Of a DNA stretch of 64,000 nucleotides, positions 34,795 through 46,250 are shown one piece after another. Made by a program: the position numbers and the translations under genes. Below the pieces are notes generated by a model that worked only from the letters and a program-made list of their open reading frames with translations, had not been told where the DNA came from and did not search any database. The stretch comes from Tricholomella constricta (lineage: Eukaryota > Basidiomycota > Agaricomycetes > Agaricales > Lyophyllaceae), in the NCBI GenBank assembly GCA_013368375.1, contig JAACJP010000002.1:992001-1056000 (forward strand). Reading direction: 5' to 3'. The first letter of the stretch is position 1, and each line of letters begins with the position of its first letter.

Positions 34795-35178
34795 TCAAGC
34801 TTCCCAATACCCCAAAGGCGTAAATCTTTCTCTTCCCTCCTTAAACTTTAACCCAAGCTCGTCACAATATGCCTTCTCGATTTCCTCGTCGGCTCTCCAA
34901 TCAGCGCCTCTCGCACAACCTTTCCAACCTGAGATTTGCCAATATATAGCATCTCCTACCATGCTCGTATTCCACGATGGTTCAACACGACTCGCCATTT
35001 CGGATCCGAGAGGGGTAATTTGAATCCCGAGGGCCGACATAGACTTGGTGACTATGTTGGTTTCAGGCGATTTTAGAATGCCGTGTTTGCTCGCATATGC
35101 TTCGAAGAGCTCATCGGGGACTTTGTAGCCTAAAGGTAGATGTCCATTTGTCTCGCTTGGGAGGGCCTCCGATTGCAT
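34795..35178 (-). CDS. Orphan ORF, 127 residues
   Basis: Intronless frame starting MQSEALPSETNGHLPLGYKV with PDELFEAYASKHGILKSPET, MSALGIQITPLGSEMASRVE, a Trp-rich centre (AIYWQISGWKGCARGADWRA) and ending RFTPLGYWEA. Composition is that of a folded soluble protein and differs from random frames around it. No family is recognised. An upstream exon cannot be excluded. Confidence 0.45.
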   Translation of the reverse strand: MQSEALPSETNGHLPLGYKVPDELFEAYASKHGILKSPETNIVTKSMSALGIQITPLGSEMASRVEPSWNTSMVGDAIYWQISGWKGCARGADWRADEEIEKAYCDELGLKFKEGRERFTPLGYWEA

Positions 35179-35320
35179 TACTGTTGTTCCAAACGGTTCT
35201 GAAGATAGTGCAAGTCCTTTCTGTGCTTTGTTGGAAGTGAGTGCACCTGAGGGCGTCGAGAAGAAATGCCAGTGTCTTGGAAGTTGGAACGTTGAGATCA
35301 GCTCAACAACAGCTGACTAA

Positions 35321-35348
35321 TGGATGGATGGATGGATGGATGGATGGA
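35321..35348. repeat. (TGGA)7 microsatellite
   Basis: Seven uninterrupted TGGA units in noncoding DNA. Confidence 0.95.
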
Positions 35349-35946
35349 TTACCCGCAGCGGTGCGTGTGAGAGTGCCAGTCTCAAGCCGAGACATCGACT
35401 TCTACCTAAGTGTAGTTGCCGAAGGTCACCCTCGCCCCAGGGTAAGCTATCCTCATTTTCCTCTGCAGTCCCCCCATAACGCTGTCGGTAGGTATATGTC
35501 CATCATGATCGACATACCTGTATAGTCGCGATAGCGGACCTCGGAGCTGCTGGAGGAGCCCTGTCCACGCGATGGGGGCGCTGGAATCGCATGCTTATAG
35601 GGTTTTGTTTCACCCTTGTAGTTTTGAATGGATGGAATAGATCATCGTCCGTGCCCCGCACAGAAGACTCGCCGTTATTTCCGTAACACGGAACTGTGAT
35701 TCCCCATTATTCCAAAACCACGCCTCTCATTCGGGTACGCAGCGAATAAGGGGCTGATTTTCTGCGCCGCAAGCAGCTTGTGCAGGGCGTGTTTATCTTC
35801 CATAGCGTGCTTCTGGCGTCGTTCGATCCTGAACGCATGCATCATGGATGCAACTCAATGACTTGAACATGGAATATGCGGCGTGGACGGCGACCCTGGC
35901 TGGCACATGTTGATCGATTGTCGAAGCTGGTATTTCCCTGACGTTC

Positions 35947-35953
35947 TATAAAG
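35947..35953 (+). promoter_or_regulatory. TATA-like box of the first NYN gene
   Basis: TATAAAG lies about 50 bp upstream of the ATG at 36002, within CGTTCTATAAAGGGTGAG. Position suits a core promoter with a very short leader; this is inference from sequence only. Confidence 0.4.
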
Positions 35954-36001
35954 GGTGAGCAAGTATCAAGGCGTAGACACTTCGATTTACTCTCATTCAC
36001 A

Positions 36002-37718
36002 ATGCAACGCCCTGAGAATGTTGCAATTTTTTGGGACTTTGGTCGGTGGCCTTCGCTTGCTCGCAGAGAAGCTCTTCTAACGGACGTTCAGAAAGCCTTC
36101 CCCCCGATCCTAATCAATCAGGTTATGAACTCATCGAGAATATCCGTTCTTTGGCTCACGCCTTCGGAAGTGTGATATCGTTAAAGGCTTACCTCGATAC
36201 GTCAGCGCTGACTTCGCCAAGTCTTCGAGCGGAACTCCATGCGTCCGGCGTCTCCCTTATCGATTGTCCGCATAACGGAAAGAAGGATATGGCGGATAAA
36301 ATGCTGATTGGTCAGATAAATTCCATGCCGATGTGACCCATCACTGATGATTTTAACCAGCTGATATGGTTGCTTTTGCGATCGACCATCCTTCTCCTTC
36401 CACCATTTTCTTGATCTCGAGTGATCGTGACTATGCTTACGCAGTATCCACTCTGCGCCTTCGAAGGTATCAAGTGGTCATATTATGTCCATCATCTGCG
36501 CATAAGAATTTGTTAGCACAAGCATCAGTGCACCTCGATTGGAATACTGAAGTTCTAGGCGAAACTACTCCACCTAGGCCGCCTCCCGCTCTAAATCCGC
36601 TTCAAGCGCCACCAACCCTTTCTCGACAAAGGGCAAAGTCCAACGTCAGCAGGCCTTTAACGCCCTCCGTAGCGAGAGCGATTTTGGATGAAGATGATGA
36701 CTATGGCGATGACTTTCTCTATGGGCCTCGCTATGATACAAACCACAACTCTATCCCGAGCTCCACGCGGGTCAACGGGATCCTTGACGACAATGGCTCC
36801 AGACACGCTGCCCCCAGCGATGCGACCTGGAGGCAGACTCCCTCGCGGACTCCGTCCAAGCCTTTCTCCCCACCGGCGTCATTTCGATCTGCCATATCGT
36901 CCTCGCCAACGCCACCACCTCTTGAGAGAAAACCATCGGAGCCGGTCTTTGTTACCAACGGCAATCTTATTTTCGAGAGCTCCAGCAAGCCCAGTTTGCC
37001 TGAAGGGTTTCCTTTTCTTGATCCTGAGCCTGCTACTGCGCCGAAAGCTCAACAGTCTATTCCTACACTGAAGGAAGCACCACAGCCTGCGCCCATACAT
37101 GTTCCTCATTCTATCTCTTTCGCACCCTTCGTACCTGCGTCACCAGCAGCACTTTCTCCTGTGCGAGCCCCAGCTGTCCCCACACCACCTGTGCGCGCAT
37201 CCACCCCACCACCGCCCGCACAGACGTTGGCTGAGAAAGCCGATTTGAAGCCCGACTTCGGGCCGACTCTAACGCCGGCGCCGTCCTCAATCAAGCTTCC
37301 GGCTGCGGCAGCGCAAGCTGAATCGACGCCGACACCACCCAAGCCGGCTGCTGAAGGGTTCGTCGCCTTCTCGGCGTCCCCGCAGGCCCCAAATACGACA
37401 CTCGTGAACGGGGCTGGACCGTCTAAACCGGCCCCGAAGTTGGCCCCGAAGCCAGTCGCCGCACATTTTAGGCCCCTCATTCAAGTGCTTGAGGCTCGCA
37501 CTCCATCTCGAGGACGACGTGTGCCCCGGACGGACGTCGGATCTGATCTGGCGAAGCATAAGAATGTATATACGCAAGCTGGCGTGACAAAGTTCTCTTC
37601 GTATATGATACTGGCTGTGGATGCGGGTATTGTGGACGTTGGGGGGTCAGTGAATGACCAGTGGGTGGCGCTCCGCCCGGAATGGTCGAGCTCTACGATG
37701 TTCCCCATGTCCAAATGA
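36002..37718 (+). CDS. NYN-domain protein with LOTUS-like C-terminus, copy 1
   Basis: Predicted RNA-directed nuclease of 538 residues. Exons 36002-36041, 36092-36310 and 36361-37718. The NYN (PIN-like) domain occupies about residues 5-140: VAIFWDFESLPPDPNQSGYE, SLAHAFGSVISLKAYLD, CPHNGKKDMADKMLIADMVA and FLISSDRDYAYAVSTLRLRR. Expected acidic positions D12, D79, D82 and the DRD at 108-110 are all kept. Residues about 160-440 are Pro/Ala/Ser-rich and probably disordered. The last 90 residues (FRPLIQVLEARTPSRGR, VYTQAGVTKFSSYMILAVDA, GIVDVGG) resemble an OST-HTH/LOTUS winged helix. The architecture recalls MARF1/limkain proteins of animals but without RRMs. Target RNA is unknown. Confidence 0.82.
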
Positions 37719-38297
37719 GTTCGGGTTCTTTCTTGAGTGCAGTGTCGTGTCAGTTCCATGGGAAATGTCATATATCCATCCATCCATATTGCGTTTGGCT
37801 GTGTCTATCTGAGATTCCTTTTTGTACGGTCCATGTTTATATTCCTTTTTTCGGACGTATCGCGGCGCGCGAACACTGTACCAATTAAAGCAATTGATCA
37901 CCTTGCAATTGTGACCTGTGATTTGCATGATGAAAATTTAGTTTCGTCATTCCGCCCAGGCAGGTGTGACCAACATGAATTTTCGCAAAGTGTCGGGAAT
38001 CGAGAGGCAGGCCAATAAGCTACAGAACCCCTGGTAAGAAAAATTGTTGAAGCTCTAACTTGACGGTGACGGTTCGTCGCATGCAGGCCTGTGACCTGTG
38101 ACCGACGAATTGATTTAGTATTATGATCATGAGCATCGGAGTTCCTTAAGGATCCGCCCAGTTACAACTTGCAAGGTTCAAGCTTCAAGATTGACGCCCA
38201 TGACTCCATATATATATATACACAAGGTGGTACTCAAGTCCGCAGTTCTGCCGCTGTGCAGGTGGTAACTGGGCGGCAACTTTCACCCTTTGCTGTA
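37719..38297. other. Spacer between NYN copies 1 and 2
   Basis: About 580 bp with a short TATATATATATA run near 38209. It probably holds the copy 1 terminator and copy 2 promoter. No gene seen. Confidence 0.5.
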
Positions 38298-39949
38298 ATG
38301 CGCCCCGAGGATGTGGCTATCTTCTGGGACTATGGTTTGTCCAAAATTCTCATGCTTGGCCCTTGTCGTTACTCAAAGGAAGTGCAGAGAACTGTCATGC
38401 GGCTTCTCATTTCACTGGATACGAAATTGTGAAGAAAGTGCGCAGTGTCGCTCATAATTTCGGGACCATCAAGCTGTTCAAAGCGTATCTCCAGTTGTCG
38501 GATCCTGCAACATTCTCCAAGTCTCTGGCACTCCGTTCGGAGCTTCAGTCGTCAGGCGTGTCCTTGACGGACTGTCCTCATAATGGACGCAAGGACGTCG
38601 CGGACAAAATGATGCTTGGTGAATACCCCTCATGTCATGGGTGAATGAATGTACATCGAGCTTATGTTCTTTTGACACCAGTGGACATGCTTGCGTATGC
38701 TATTGACAAAGCCGCCCCCTCTACTATCATAGTTATATCGGGAGACCGTGACTTTGCATATGCAGTGTCGATACTACGGCTCCGTCGATACCGGGTGGTG
38801 ATAATATCTCTGCAAGGCGTTCACACAAGCCTCAAAGTCCAGGCATCGGTTTTCCTGGATTGGAATGCTGATGTGCTGGGTGCCGAGGTCGTGGATGACT
38901 ACATGCGAGCAGGTAATGGCCCTATACCCCGGATGGAGGAGCGTCAGGCTCCCTTCTTTACATACCACAAAGATACCCCCACCCCCGGCCGAAGGAACTT
39001 TCCGCTCTTTCTACAACGTGGTATTGACATCGACACAGAAGAATCCGACGTTGATATTATGTATCATCTACACAACAACAGAGGCAACGGCGTTCACAGG
39101 ATTGGAAGCGTCGGTACAAATGCGATAAGGGACGATGTGGAAGGCTCTTTAAGAGTCACCAATTCGTATTCTCAATCACGAACATCCTCATCACGCCAGG
39201 ACGATATCGAGGACGAAAATTATGTTCCTGTTCTCAGGTCTCCCTCCAGGACAGAATCCGCCCCCGCGGCGTTGTATACGGACGATACCTCCCTAACTCC
39301 AACTGTCGTGAATAAACCCTTCAGCGCTATTCGCAGAACTCGTGGGCCTGATGCAGAACACATTGTGAATTCGAAAGCACCAGGAGCGCCCCCTCCTGCG
39401 CAGGATGCCAAGGGGAGCACCTTCCATCAGGAAAGCTTACCTCCCATGCCATCCCAAGCATTTAAGGGCCCTGCTTCGTCTGGAATTCAACTCACACACA
39501 GTCCTCACCTGATGCCAATAACTCGAGACATGCCTATCAATTCATCTTCAGCGCCACTAAACAACCCTTTCGCTCAGCTCCACCCTCTTGCCGTCGGTGC
39601 ACCATCGTCGTCGGCGTTTGATACTCTGGAGGTTAAGACACCCTCTACGACTGCCAAGGGACACGCATCGACCGCCCCATTGGAATCTAAAGTGGTCCAA
39701 CCTCTGTTCAAACTTTTGGTTCAACGACTCGAATTTCATCGGGCAAAGGATTTTTTTCGCCCTTTCCGCTCTGTAATCGCGGTCGAGCTCGCCACTCAAG
39801 ACAATACGTTGTACAGACGAGCTCGTGTTGAGAGATTTGGACAGTACGTCGCCTTGGCAGAAAAGGCGGGCATTATAGAGCTTGGTGGCAGAGAAGGGGG
39901 TGCGTGGATAGCGCTGCGTCCCGAATGGTATGACGCGAAGACGAATTGA
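38298..39949 (+). CDS. NYN-domain protein with LOTUS-like C-terminus, copy 2
   Basis: Paralogue of the preceding gene, 511 residues, exons 38298-38334, 38388-38618 and 38682-39949 with introns at the same two positions and phases as copy 1. NYN motifs: VAIFWDYENCHAASHFTGYE, SVAHNFGTIKLFKAYLQ, CPHNGRKDVADKMMLVDMLA and IVISGDRDFAYAVSILRLRR; all expected acidic residues are present, and FWDYEN is the classical family signature. The linker (about residues 170-420) is unrelated in detail to that of copy 1. The C-terminal module reads VQPLFKLLVQRLEF and RRARVERFGQYVALAEKAGI, IELGGREGGAWIALRPEW. Likely an active RNase by residue conservation. Confidence 0.82.
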
Positions 39950-40300
39950 TCTCTGGGTCTTCGAACCATCCATTAGCTTCACCGACCTGTTGTTACCCCA
40001 AACCCTTTCCTATTATCATGGGCCAACATGGGGATCTGTGTCCCGTGCCTCTGTCAGAGTCTGTCTTTGTATATTGATGCGAACTCCCATCATTCAATAC
40101 CGTCGAGTCATCCTGACTTCAGACTCGGAGTGGCGATGTTCCTACACCTATATTTACGACTCTATTTATCTGTGCAAATGCTCAGTCAGACACACCTCCA
40201 AAGGCTCATCCCGAACAACCCCCCTGTTCATGTAGTATCGCACTGTTGTCCCTCAAAAACATTGACAAGATCCACCTGAATCACAAGTTCCTCAGATACC
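39950..40300. other. Spacer between NYN copies 2 and 3
   Basis: About 350 bp of noncoding sequence; likely terminator and promoter. Nothing else recognised. Confidence 0.5.
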
Positions 40301-41973
40301 ATGGCTCAACGAGTTGCTATATTCTGGGATTCTCGTCAGCATCGAAACACGCTCTCATTTACACTCGCCACTCATGTTATCTTTTGGTTTAGAAACATGC
40401 CAGCTTCCGGGACGGTTAACGGGATATGAAGCGGTTGACAACATTCGCAGACTGGCTAACACGTACGGCAGTGTGACAGTGTTCAGCCTCTATATGGACG
40501 CTGCTGAAGACCCTACATGTCAGCATCCCTCGCCCAATCTTCAATCTGAATTAGAGCTCTGTGGAGTTTTCTTGACTCCGTGTAGTAAGGCTGACTCCAA
40601 CCTTCCTACGATATTGTCGACAGGTCAGTCGCGCAGTGGGGACCAACTTGGATCTGTAGAGTTTTTAACAGAAGTCACCAGATATGGTCATATTTGCTGT
40701 CGATAACCCACCACCCGCAACCATCGTATTAATATCAGGTAATACTACCTTCACATACCCGGTCTCCTTGTTGCGGCGCAGAGGATACCGCGTCGTGCTC
40801 CTTGCTCCATCTGCAAACACCATGCGTGGAGCGCTCGGAATGCAAGCCTCCGTCGCCTTTGACTGGGAAAATTATATTCTGGACACCAAAGACAGTCGAC
40901 AAACTCCTCGCGAAGGTATGGCTTACCTTAACATGTGAACTCTATCGATTCATTTCTTTGCGTAAGGCCTCGACAATGCCGGCGATAACAAGGCTGGGAG
41001 CTCCCTTCTGAGACCGACCCCGACCGCAGTGTCCAAGAGTGAATCAAGAAGAAACACTCATGAAAACGATAATACTTCTAGCACAAGACCTTCTGAGGTT
41101 GCGCTGAACTGGCGGAGCAGTGCTTATATGCATCCTCAGTCCCCCAGCAAATCAAGACTCAGTTTGAATCCAGATCAGAGAGACAACACGGAAAACACCT
41201 ACAACGTTCGACAAGTCAGGAAACAACCGCCATCGCCTTTGGCAGATAAGACCCGCAACCCCAATCTTCCGATGCCAGCTAAATCTCCCAGTCAATTGCT
41301 TCGTCGTCCCTCCCCTCTCCCCGAACTGGCCAACATCCGACCATACAAGAGCTACTATAGAAAGGACTGGAGTGGATCCGACGACAGGCTTTCTGGTTCT
41401 TCTATGCTTGGATCCCGTTCCCCACACGCACCGAAGCCCTTAGCATCGCCATTGTCTAGCACTTTGCCCTTGTCGACAAGCCGGGAAAGGCTGCCCGGAA
41501 ACGCACCCCAGGAACATATAGCCCCAAATCTGGGCTACAATTATGACTCACCGGACAGAAATATCTTTGCAGAGTTACCTGCTACATACCCTCAGAAGTC
41601 TTACTCGCTTGCGCGAAGTAATCTAGGCCCAGATGGATCACTCGGATTGTCTACCAGGCTTCATCTGCCAGAGTCTTCACACCAAGTGGCTCAAAGTACT
41701 TCGGGCAGCTCTCGTCATAAGGATGCACCTACGAGGCTCCCTTCACGAGACGCTTTTACCCCATTAATCGAGGCACTGCGGTTATTGCATCAAGAGGGCA
41801 ATACACTGCCTCTACGGTCTTTAGTTGGCACACGTCTTCCGAAAGCTGTGTACCATCAGGCGGGAGTTGCAGACTTCAGTCAGTACGTTTCGCTCGCAGA
41901 AAGAGAGGGGATTATACAGCTGGGAGGTTCAATGGGTAAGTCCTGGATAACATTGCATCCTGCGTTGGCATAG
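40301..41973 (+). CDS. Catalytically degenerate NYN-domain paralogue, copy 3
   Basis: Third tandem paralogue, 501 residues, exons 40301-40334, 40393-40623, 40682-40915 and 40967-41973. The first two introns match copies 1 and 2 in place and phase; the third is extra. The fold-defining parts remain (VAIFWDSQTCQLPGRLTGYE, NTYGSVTVFSLYMD, DMVIFAVDNPPPATIVLISG), but the HNGKKDMADKML block is replaced by CSKADSNLPTILS and the S/GDRD motif by GNTT. Only the first Asp (D10) and the DM of the next helix persist. The C-terminal LOTUS-like module is well kept: FTPLIEALRLLHQEGN, VYHQAGVADFSQYVSLAERE, IIQLGGS. The frame is open throughout, so this looks like a maintained non-catalytic protein and not a dead gene. 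Confidence 0.8.
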
Positions 41974-42052
41974 GATCCTTTGTGATGTCCTGTAACTGTA
42001 AATTGTACTAGTACTTCTTTTATGATACTGTGTACCCATTAAGACAATTGTA

Positions 42053-43246
42053 TCAATCAACGTCATCCTGTAGACTGCTCCACACCTGGACGACATCTTC
42101 ATTTGCCTCCAACTCGTCTATAAGGGCTCTCAAGTCCGCCTTGGTCTCGTCAGAAGGCTCTGAGCTGTCTTCCAACGGTACGTATCGGAATTCGCTTGTA
42201 CCAATAGTCCACGTCTGGTGGTGCTCTTGGATGGCAGAGGACAAAGGATGTAGTCTATCCGGCTCACATGTAAACTGAAAGAAAGGGGTGGTGGTCAGAT
42301 GCCAGACACTGCAAAAAAGAGTTCCCATACCCAGTATGCAGGAGCAGCATCTTCGGAATTCATGTTGTCAAAATCAACGGCGCCATGGTCCATGGCCGTC
42401 CCGACCAACTCGTTGATTGCATTTTCCTTGGTCTCCAGCTCATGGTTAGTGGTCTGGTGAGCAGTTACGTAGCCCACGCGTCGAAACATGAACTTGACAG
42501 GAGCGGCACGCGCACTGTGGTATATGAAGCAGTCAACAGAGTTATGCATGGAAGGGAATTTCTAAAATACCCATAGTCGTTGAGTATCTCGCGTAAATTG
42601 TGTATTGTGCGATTATTGTTATCCGTGGCACATTCGCTTCGAAAGCTGTGAGAATTCCCTCCTCAGCAGCGAGAGGTTGGCAACGCTCACATGATGAGGC
42701 CGACCGTGTTGAAAGCCAAAGCTTCATACACGAAAGTATTGGCGTTGTGATCCTTCCCCTGGCTTGCCTAGACAGCGTTTAGCAGAAGACAGACGCTTTG
42801 GGAAGGTGGTGCTTACCTTGGCCAGTGCCTTCTCAATGTTTTCCTTCGGAACGTCCATCTCCTTCGCACGTTTGAGGACCGCAGCTAACTGCAGGTTTTT
42901 GGTGGGATCTGGGCTTCCTCCGTCTATGAAGGCATTCAGCTTTGTAGTAGCTTGAAAACAGACAGGCAGTAGTACTTCGTGCGGCCATAACGATATCCTA
43001 CAAAGGTCAACGTCACTCTGAGAGTGTATGGAGAGTACGCACTCTGGCAGCTTTACCGAAAACGACGCCCTTCTGCGCGTCATTCGCGCCTTTCTTCTGT
43101 TTAATCTTGGACCACTTCAAAATATTTTCAGCATTAGTGTTTGACCGTTAGACAGCGGTCCGTACTTTGTTATGCCCCGCGCAGGTTACATTGCAAGTCG
43201 AAAAACAGCGCCGTGCAGGTAAGGCGAGCGAGCCAAATTTTATCAT
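42053..43246 (-). CDS. TACO1/YebC-family mitochondrial protein
   Basis: YebC/TACO1 family member; the human protein activates mitochondrial translation of COX1. It begins MIKFGSLALPARRCFSTC, a basic Ser-containing presequence, then AGHNKWSKIKQKKGANDAQK and GVVFGKAARDIVMAAR, the family signature, with an intron between GHNK and WSK. Later exons: LNAFIDGGSPDPTKNLQLAA, LKRAKEMDVPKENIEKALAK, then VGYVTAHQTTNHELETKEN, NELVGTAMDHGAVDFD, and a C-terminal SEFRYVPLEDSSEPSDE ending SLQDDVD. About 290 residues. The start at 43246 is supported by the presequence reading through to GHNK. Confidence 0.88.
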
Positions 43247-43456
43247 GGGAGTTCCGTCATCCTATGTAACAAACCCGAGGTGCACTTGAATGGGACAAAT
43301 ATATGTAACCCTACGGTCATCATCATCAATGAAACTCTAACATTTGCATTGCCTGGTGTTACATTATGCACTAAGATTGGGACAAATATTCCAAAGGTCC
43401 GGTATTACTATTGATACATCGTCTCATCGGATCGTCAAAATGTGAAAAGGAAGGAG

Positions 43457-46250
43457 CTACTTAGGGGCACTAAACCGCCCAATACCACTCTCTGCCGCCC
43501 TAACGGCAGATAATAAATCTATGTGGAAGAATGGGGTGTCCTCAGCGATGATAGGCTCGAATTCCGAAACCGGTTCGGACGATCGTGGATTGCTTTTTTT
43601 GATTTCACCGCTCTCAACATCGCTCGACACGTCCAGGTCTTGCTCCGAAATGTCGCTTCTGCCACCTCGATATGGGACGACAGCAGCGAAATCGGGGGAG
43701 ACTCTAGAAGAGGATATGCCGAGGCCGAAGCCGCCAGCCGTAAGGGCGCGGCGGATCCAGGGAGAAAGAACGGTTGCGAAGTGGAACTGGTGAGGATTAT
43801 GATCAGGACGATATGAAGATAAGACGATGCAAGGCTCACCTCCACAGGGTGATCTGCCCATTTTTCGACTTCTCTGCGAGTATCAATAAGTGCTTGGACT
43901 GCGGTGGTATCAATATGTGACCTATCTAGACATGTCAACGACTGGCAAGATATTTTTTTTATCAGACGACACTTACACTTGGGAGAAGTCTAGAACGATG
44001 GCGTGGAGAACGGGCAATTTTTCGTTGGCTAATTGCTCCTCGTCTCCTGTGTTGCGACCGGGGCCAGGGTCGTTCCAAGGCCGGTCGCTCGCTTTGACAT
44101 TTCTCATGTCCTTGCCGCGGCGCATATTCTCCTTCACATAGTCCACAAGAGCGTCATTGACAAGAGAGCAGTTCGGGTACAGATAGCTCTCCTCAAAGCG
44201 GTATGCAATGACACCGGGGGAAGGAGGGATAATCTTCACGTGAGGGTTGACCCCGTTCCTGGTAAGAGGAACGAACACATCACGGCTCTCTTTGAAATCC
44301 GTAGAGTGCTTCTTGATCGTGACTTTTCCAAGGAAAGAACCGCGAGGGTGGGCGAGTCGGATGAGGAGAAGGACGAGCGAGGACGCAATAGATGTGTAAA
44401 TGCCATTCTCGATGGATGAGAAGATTGTGACGAGGACAGCAGCCAACCAGATGACGAACTCGAGAGGGGATACGCGCCAAAATGAGTAAACCTAGAGGAA
44501 ATGATGAGTTGTCTGTGAAATGAATGACTGTCCAAGTACATACTTGAGAAGGCGATGCAACAAGATCGGCGACCGCATGGATAATGACAGCAGAGAGGCC
44601 GGCAGTAGGGATCCAAAAGAAGGCGGGGGTGAGGCCGTACAGAGCAACGATGACGACGATAGCAGTTATGATACCCGCTGCTGGGGTCCGGACGCCAGAT
44701 TTGGACTTCAAAGCCGAACGAGAGAAGGATCCAGTGGCAGGGTATGCACCGAAGCATGAGCCGACCGTGTTCGTGACTCCGATGGCAATGAGTTCTTGGT
44801 TAGGATTAATTTTGTATCCATTCAAACGACCAAATGCTGAATGTGGAGGTATCACTCAGCAAAAGAGACAGCGACAATATGTAACAGGCACGTACATTTA
44901 GATATGGCAATGTGTTCCAGTAGTAGGATGATAGTTGCAACAGGGAGCTCTGGAGCCAAGGCGCCGATGAGATGGGGGTCGACGGATGGTTGGCTGATGT
45001 GCTTGAAACCCGCAGGAACATTCTGCAAGATTTTGATGGGGTATTTTCCGGAGGCGGATTTTCTGTGGCGGGTATACAGCCAAGCGACGATTGTGAGGAC
45101 AAGGATGACAAATGCATTCCTCAAAACGCTAATAAAGAAGAACAGGCGCGCTAAACATTTTCATGTCAGTAATGGAGGTTTCCAGACGTCTCTGAAACGC
45201 TTACTTCGCCGAGGGTATCGCTTCCCGAGGTAGTCGCAGAGAATGCGGACGCCATAGAGGGCGACCAAACCAGATAAACCCCAGGCAGCGTCAAGTTTTG
45301 TGCGCGGAAGCCCCTTGAGGGTGTTGATGATGACTTTGTAAGTGGCTGCACGTGTGCTGAGGACATTGGAGTTAGCTGAGCCTGACTATGATCCATGGCG
45401 ATTGTACATACTCGAACCCTGTGATGCCCATCAGCCCGGGGACCTGGCCGGCAGCGATGCTGATGGCAGAGCCCGTCATGAAACCGCTGACTGCGGGGGC
45501 GGGGATAAACTCCACCAGCCAGCCTATCCTGAGCAAGCCGATAGCGAGGACGATGAATCCTGTGATCAATGCAAGGGAGCTGGCGATTATAGGCGCAGAC
45601 CATTGGTTAGGGTGTGTAGCCTCAACGTTTTTGATAACCTGAGCAACCGTAAGAGACATGACGGCGACCGGACCGATAGAGACATCTTTCGATGTCGCGA
45701 AGAACTGTAAAAACAACGTCAGCGTCGATTCACCCATGAAACGTAAGATCATACACAGTATATGAACACGCCAACGAAGGAGGAGTATAAGCCATACTCT
45801 GCCGGGAGCGTTGCTAACTTGATCGATTAAAATGTCAGGGAAATGATGAGAAAGCCGAAAAGAAGCGACTGACCTGAGCATATGACATGCCTTGAGGGAC
45901 GACGACCATCCCGACAGTCAATCCAGCGATAACATCGCCAGTAAGCCAACCAAGATCTATGAATGTCGAGGGAGTCAGAAGTCTCGAAAACCGCAGTAGT
46001 AGATGTGCGTGTACTAACTGTAACGCGGAAGCCATTGGAGCAACGGGAATAAGCTGACAACATAGTCGATGAACTGGATGAGAGGTGTGAGCAGTGCAAG
46101 AGAGAAGGCCGAAATAGGAAAGCATACCCGTTGCTTGGGGCTCACAGCGTACTGCGTAGCCCAGTCCTGCACAGTTACGACGGGAACTATTTCTTCTGGG
46201 TATCCGATAAGCCGCTTCCCAAGCTTCTTCGCTGTTGCAGTGGAAGGCAT
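43457..46250 (-). CDS. Sulfate permease with STAS domain
   Basis: SLC26/SulP-family plasma-membrane sulfate transporter similar to fungal SUL1/SUL2. About 780 residues after many introns. The membrane part contains GWLTGDVIAGLTVGMVVVPQ followed by GMSYAQLATLPAEYGLYSS, the SulP signature, then SKDVSIGPVAVMSLTVAQVI, PAPAVSGFMTGSAISIAAGQ, NPNQELIAIGVTNTVGSCFG and AYPATGSFSRSALKSKSGVR. A cytosolic STAS domain follows (KLPVLHAIVLDFSQVSHIDT, AVQALIDTRREVEKW) with an acidic insert EQDLDVSSDVESGE and the ending IGRFSAPK. The start MPSTATAKKLGKRLIGY is the first Met. It is likely controlled by sulfur supply, but no operator was identified. Confidence 0.92.

Larger units (their letters stand above)
35179..36001. 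other. Upstream region of the NYN cluster
   Basis: About 820 bp without a gene. It holds a (TGGA)7 microsatellite and a TATA-like box just before the first NYN gene, both listed separately. Confidence 0.5.

Noticed and set aside
40301..41973. Third NYN copy as a pseudogene
   Set aside because: All four exons are open, splice sites are intact and the C-terminal module is conserved; only catalytic residues are lost.
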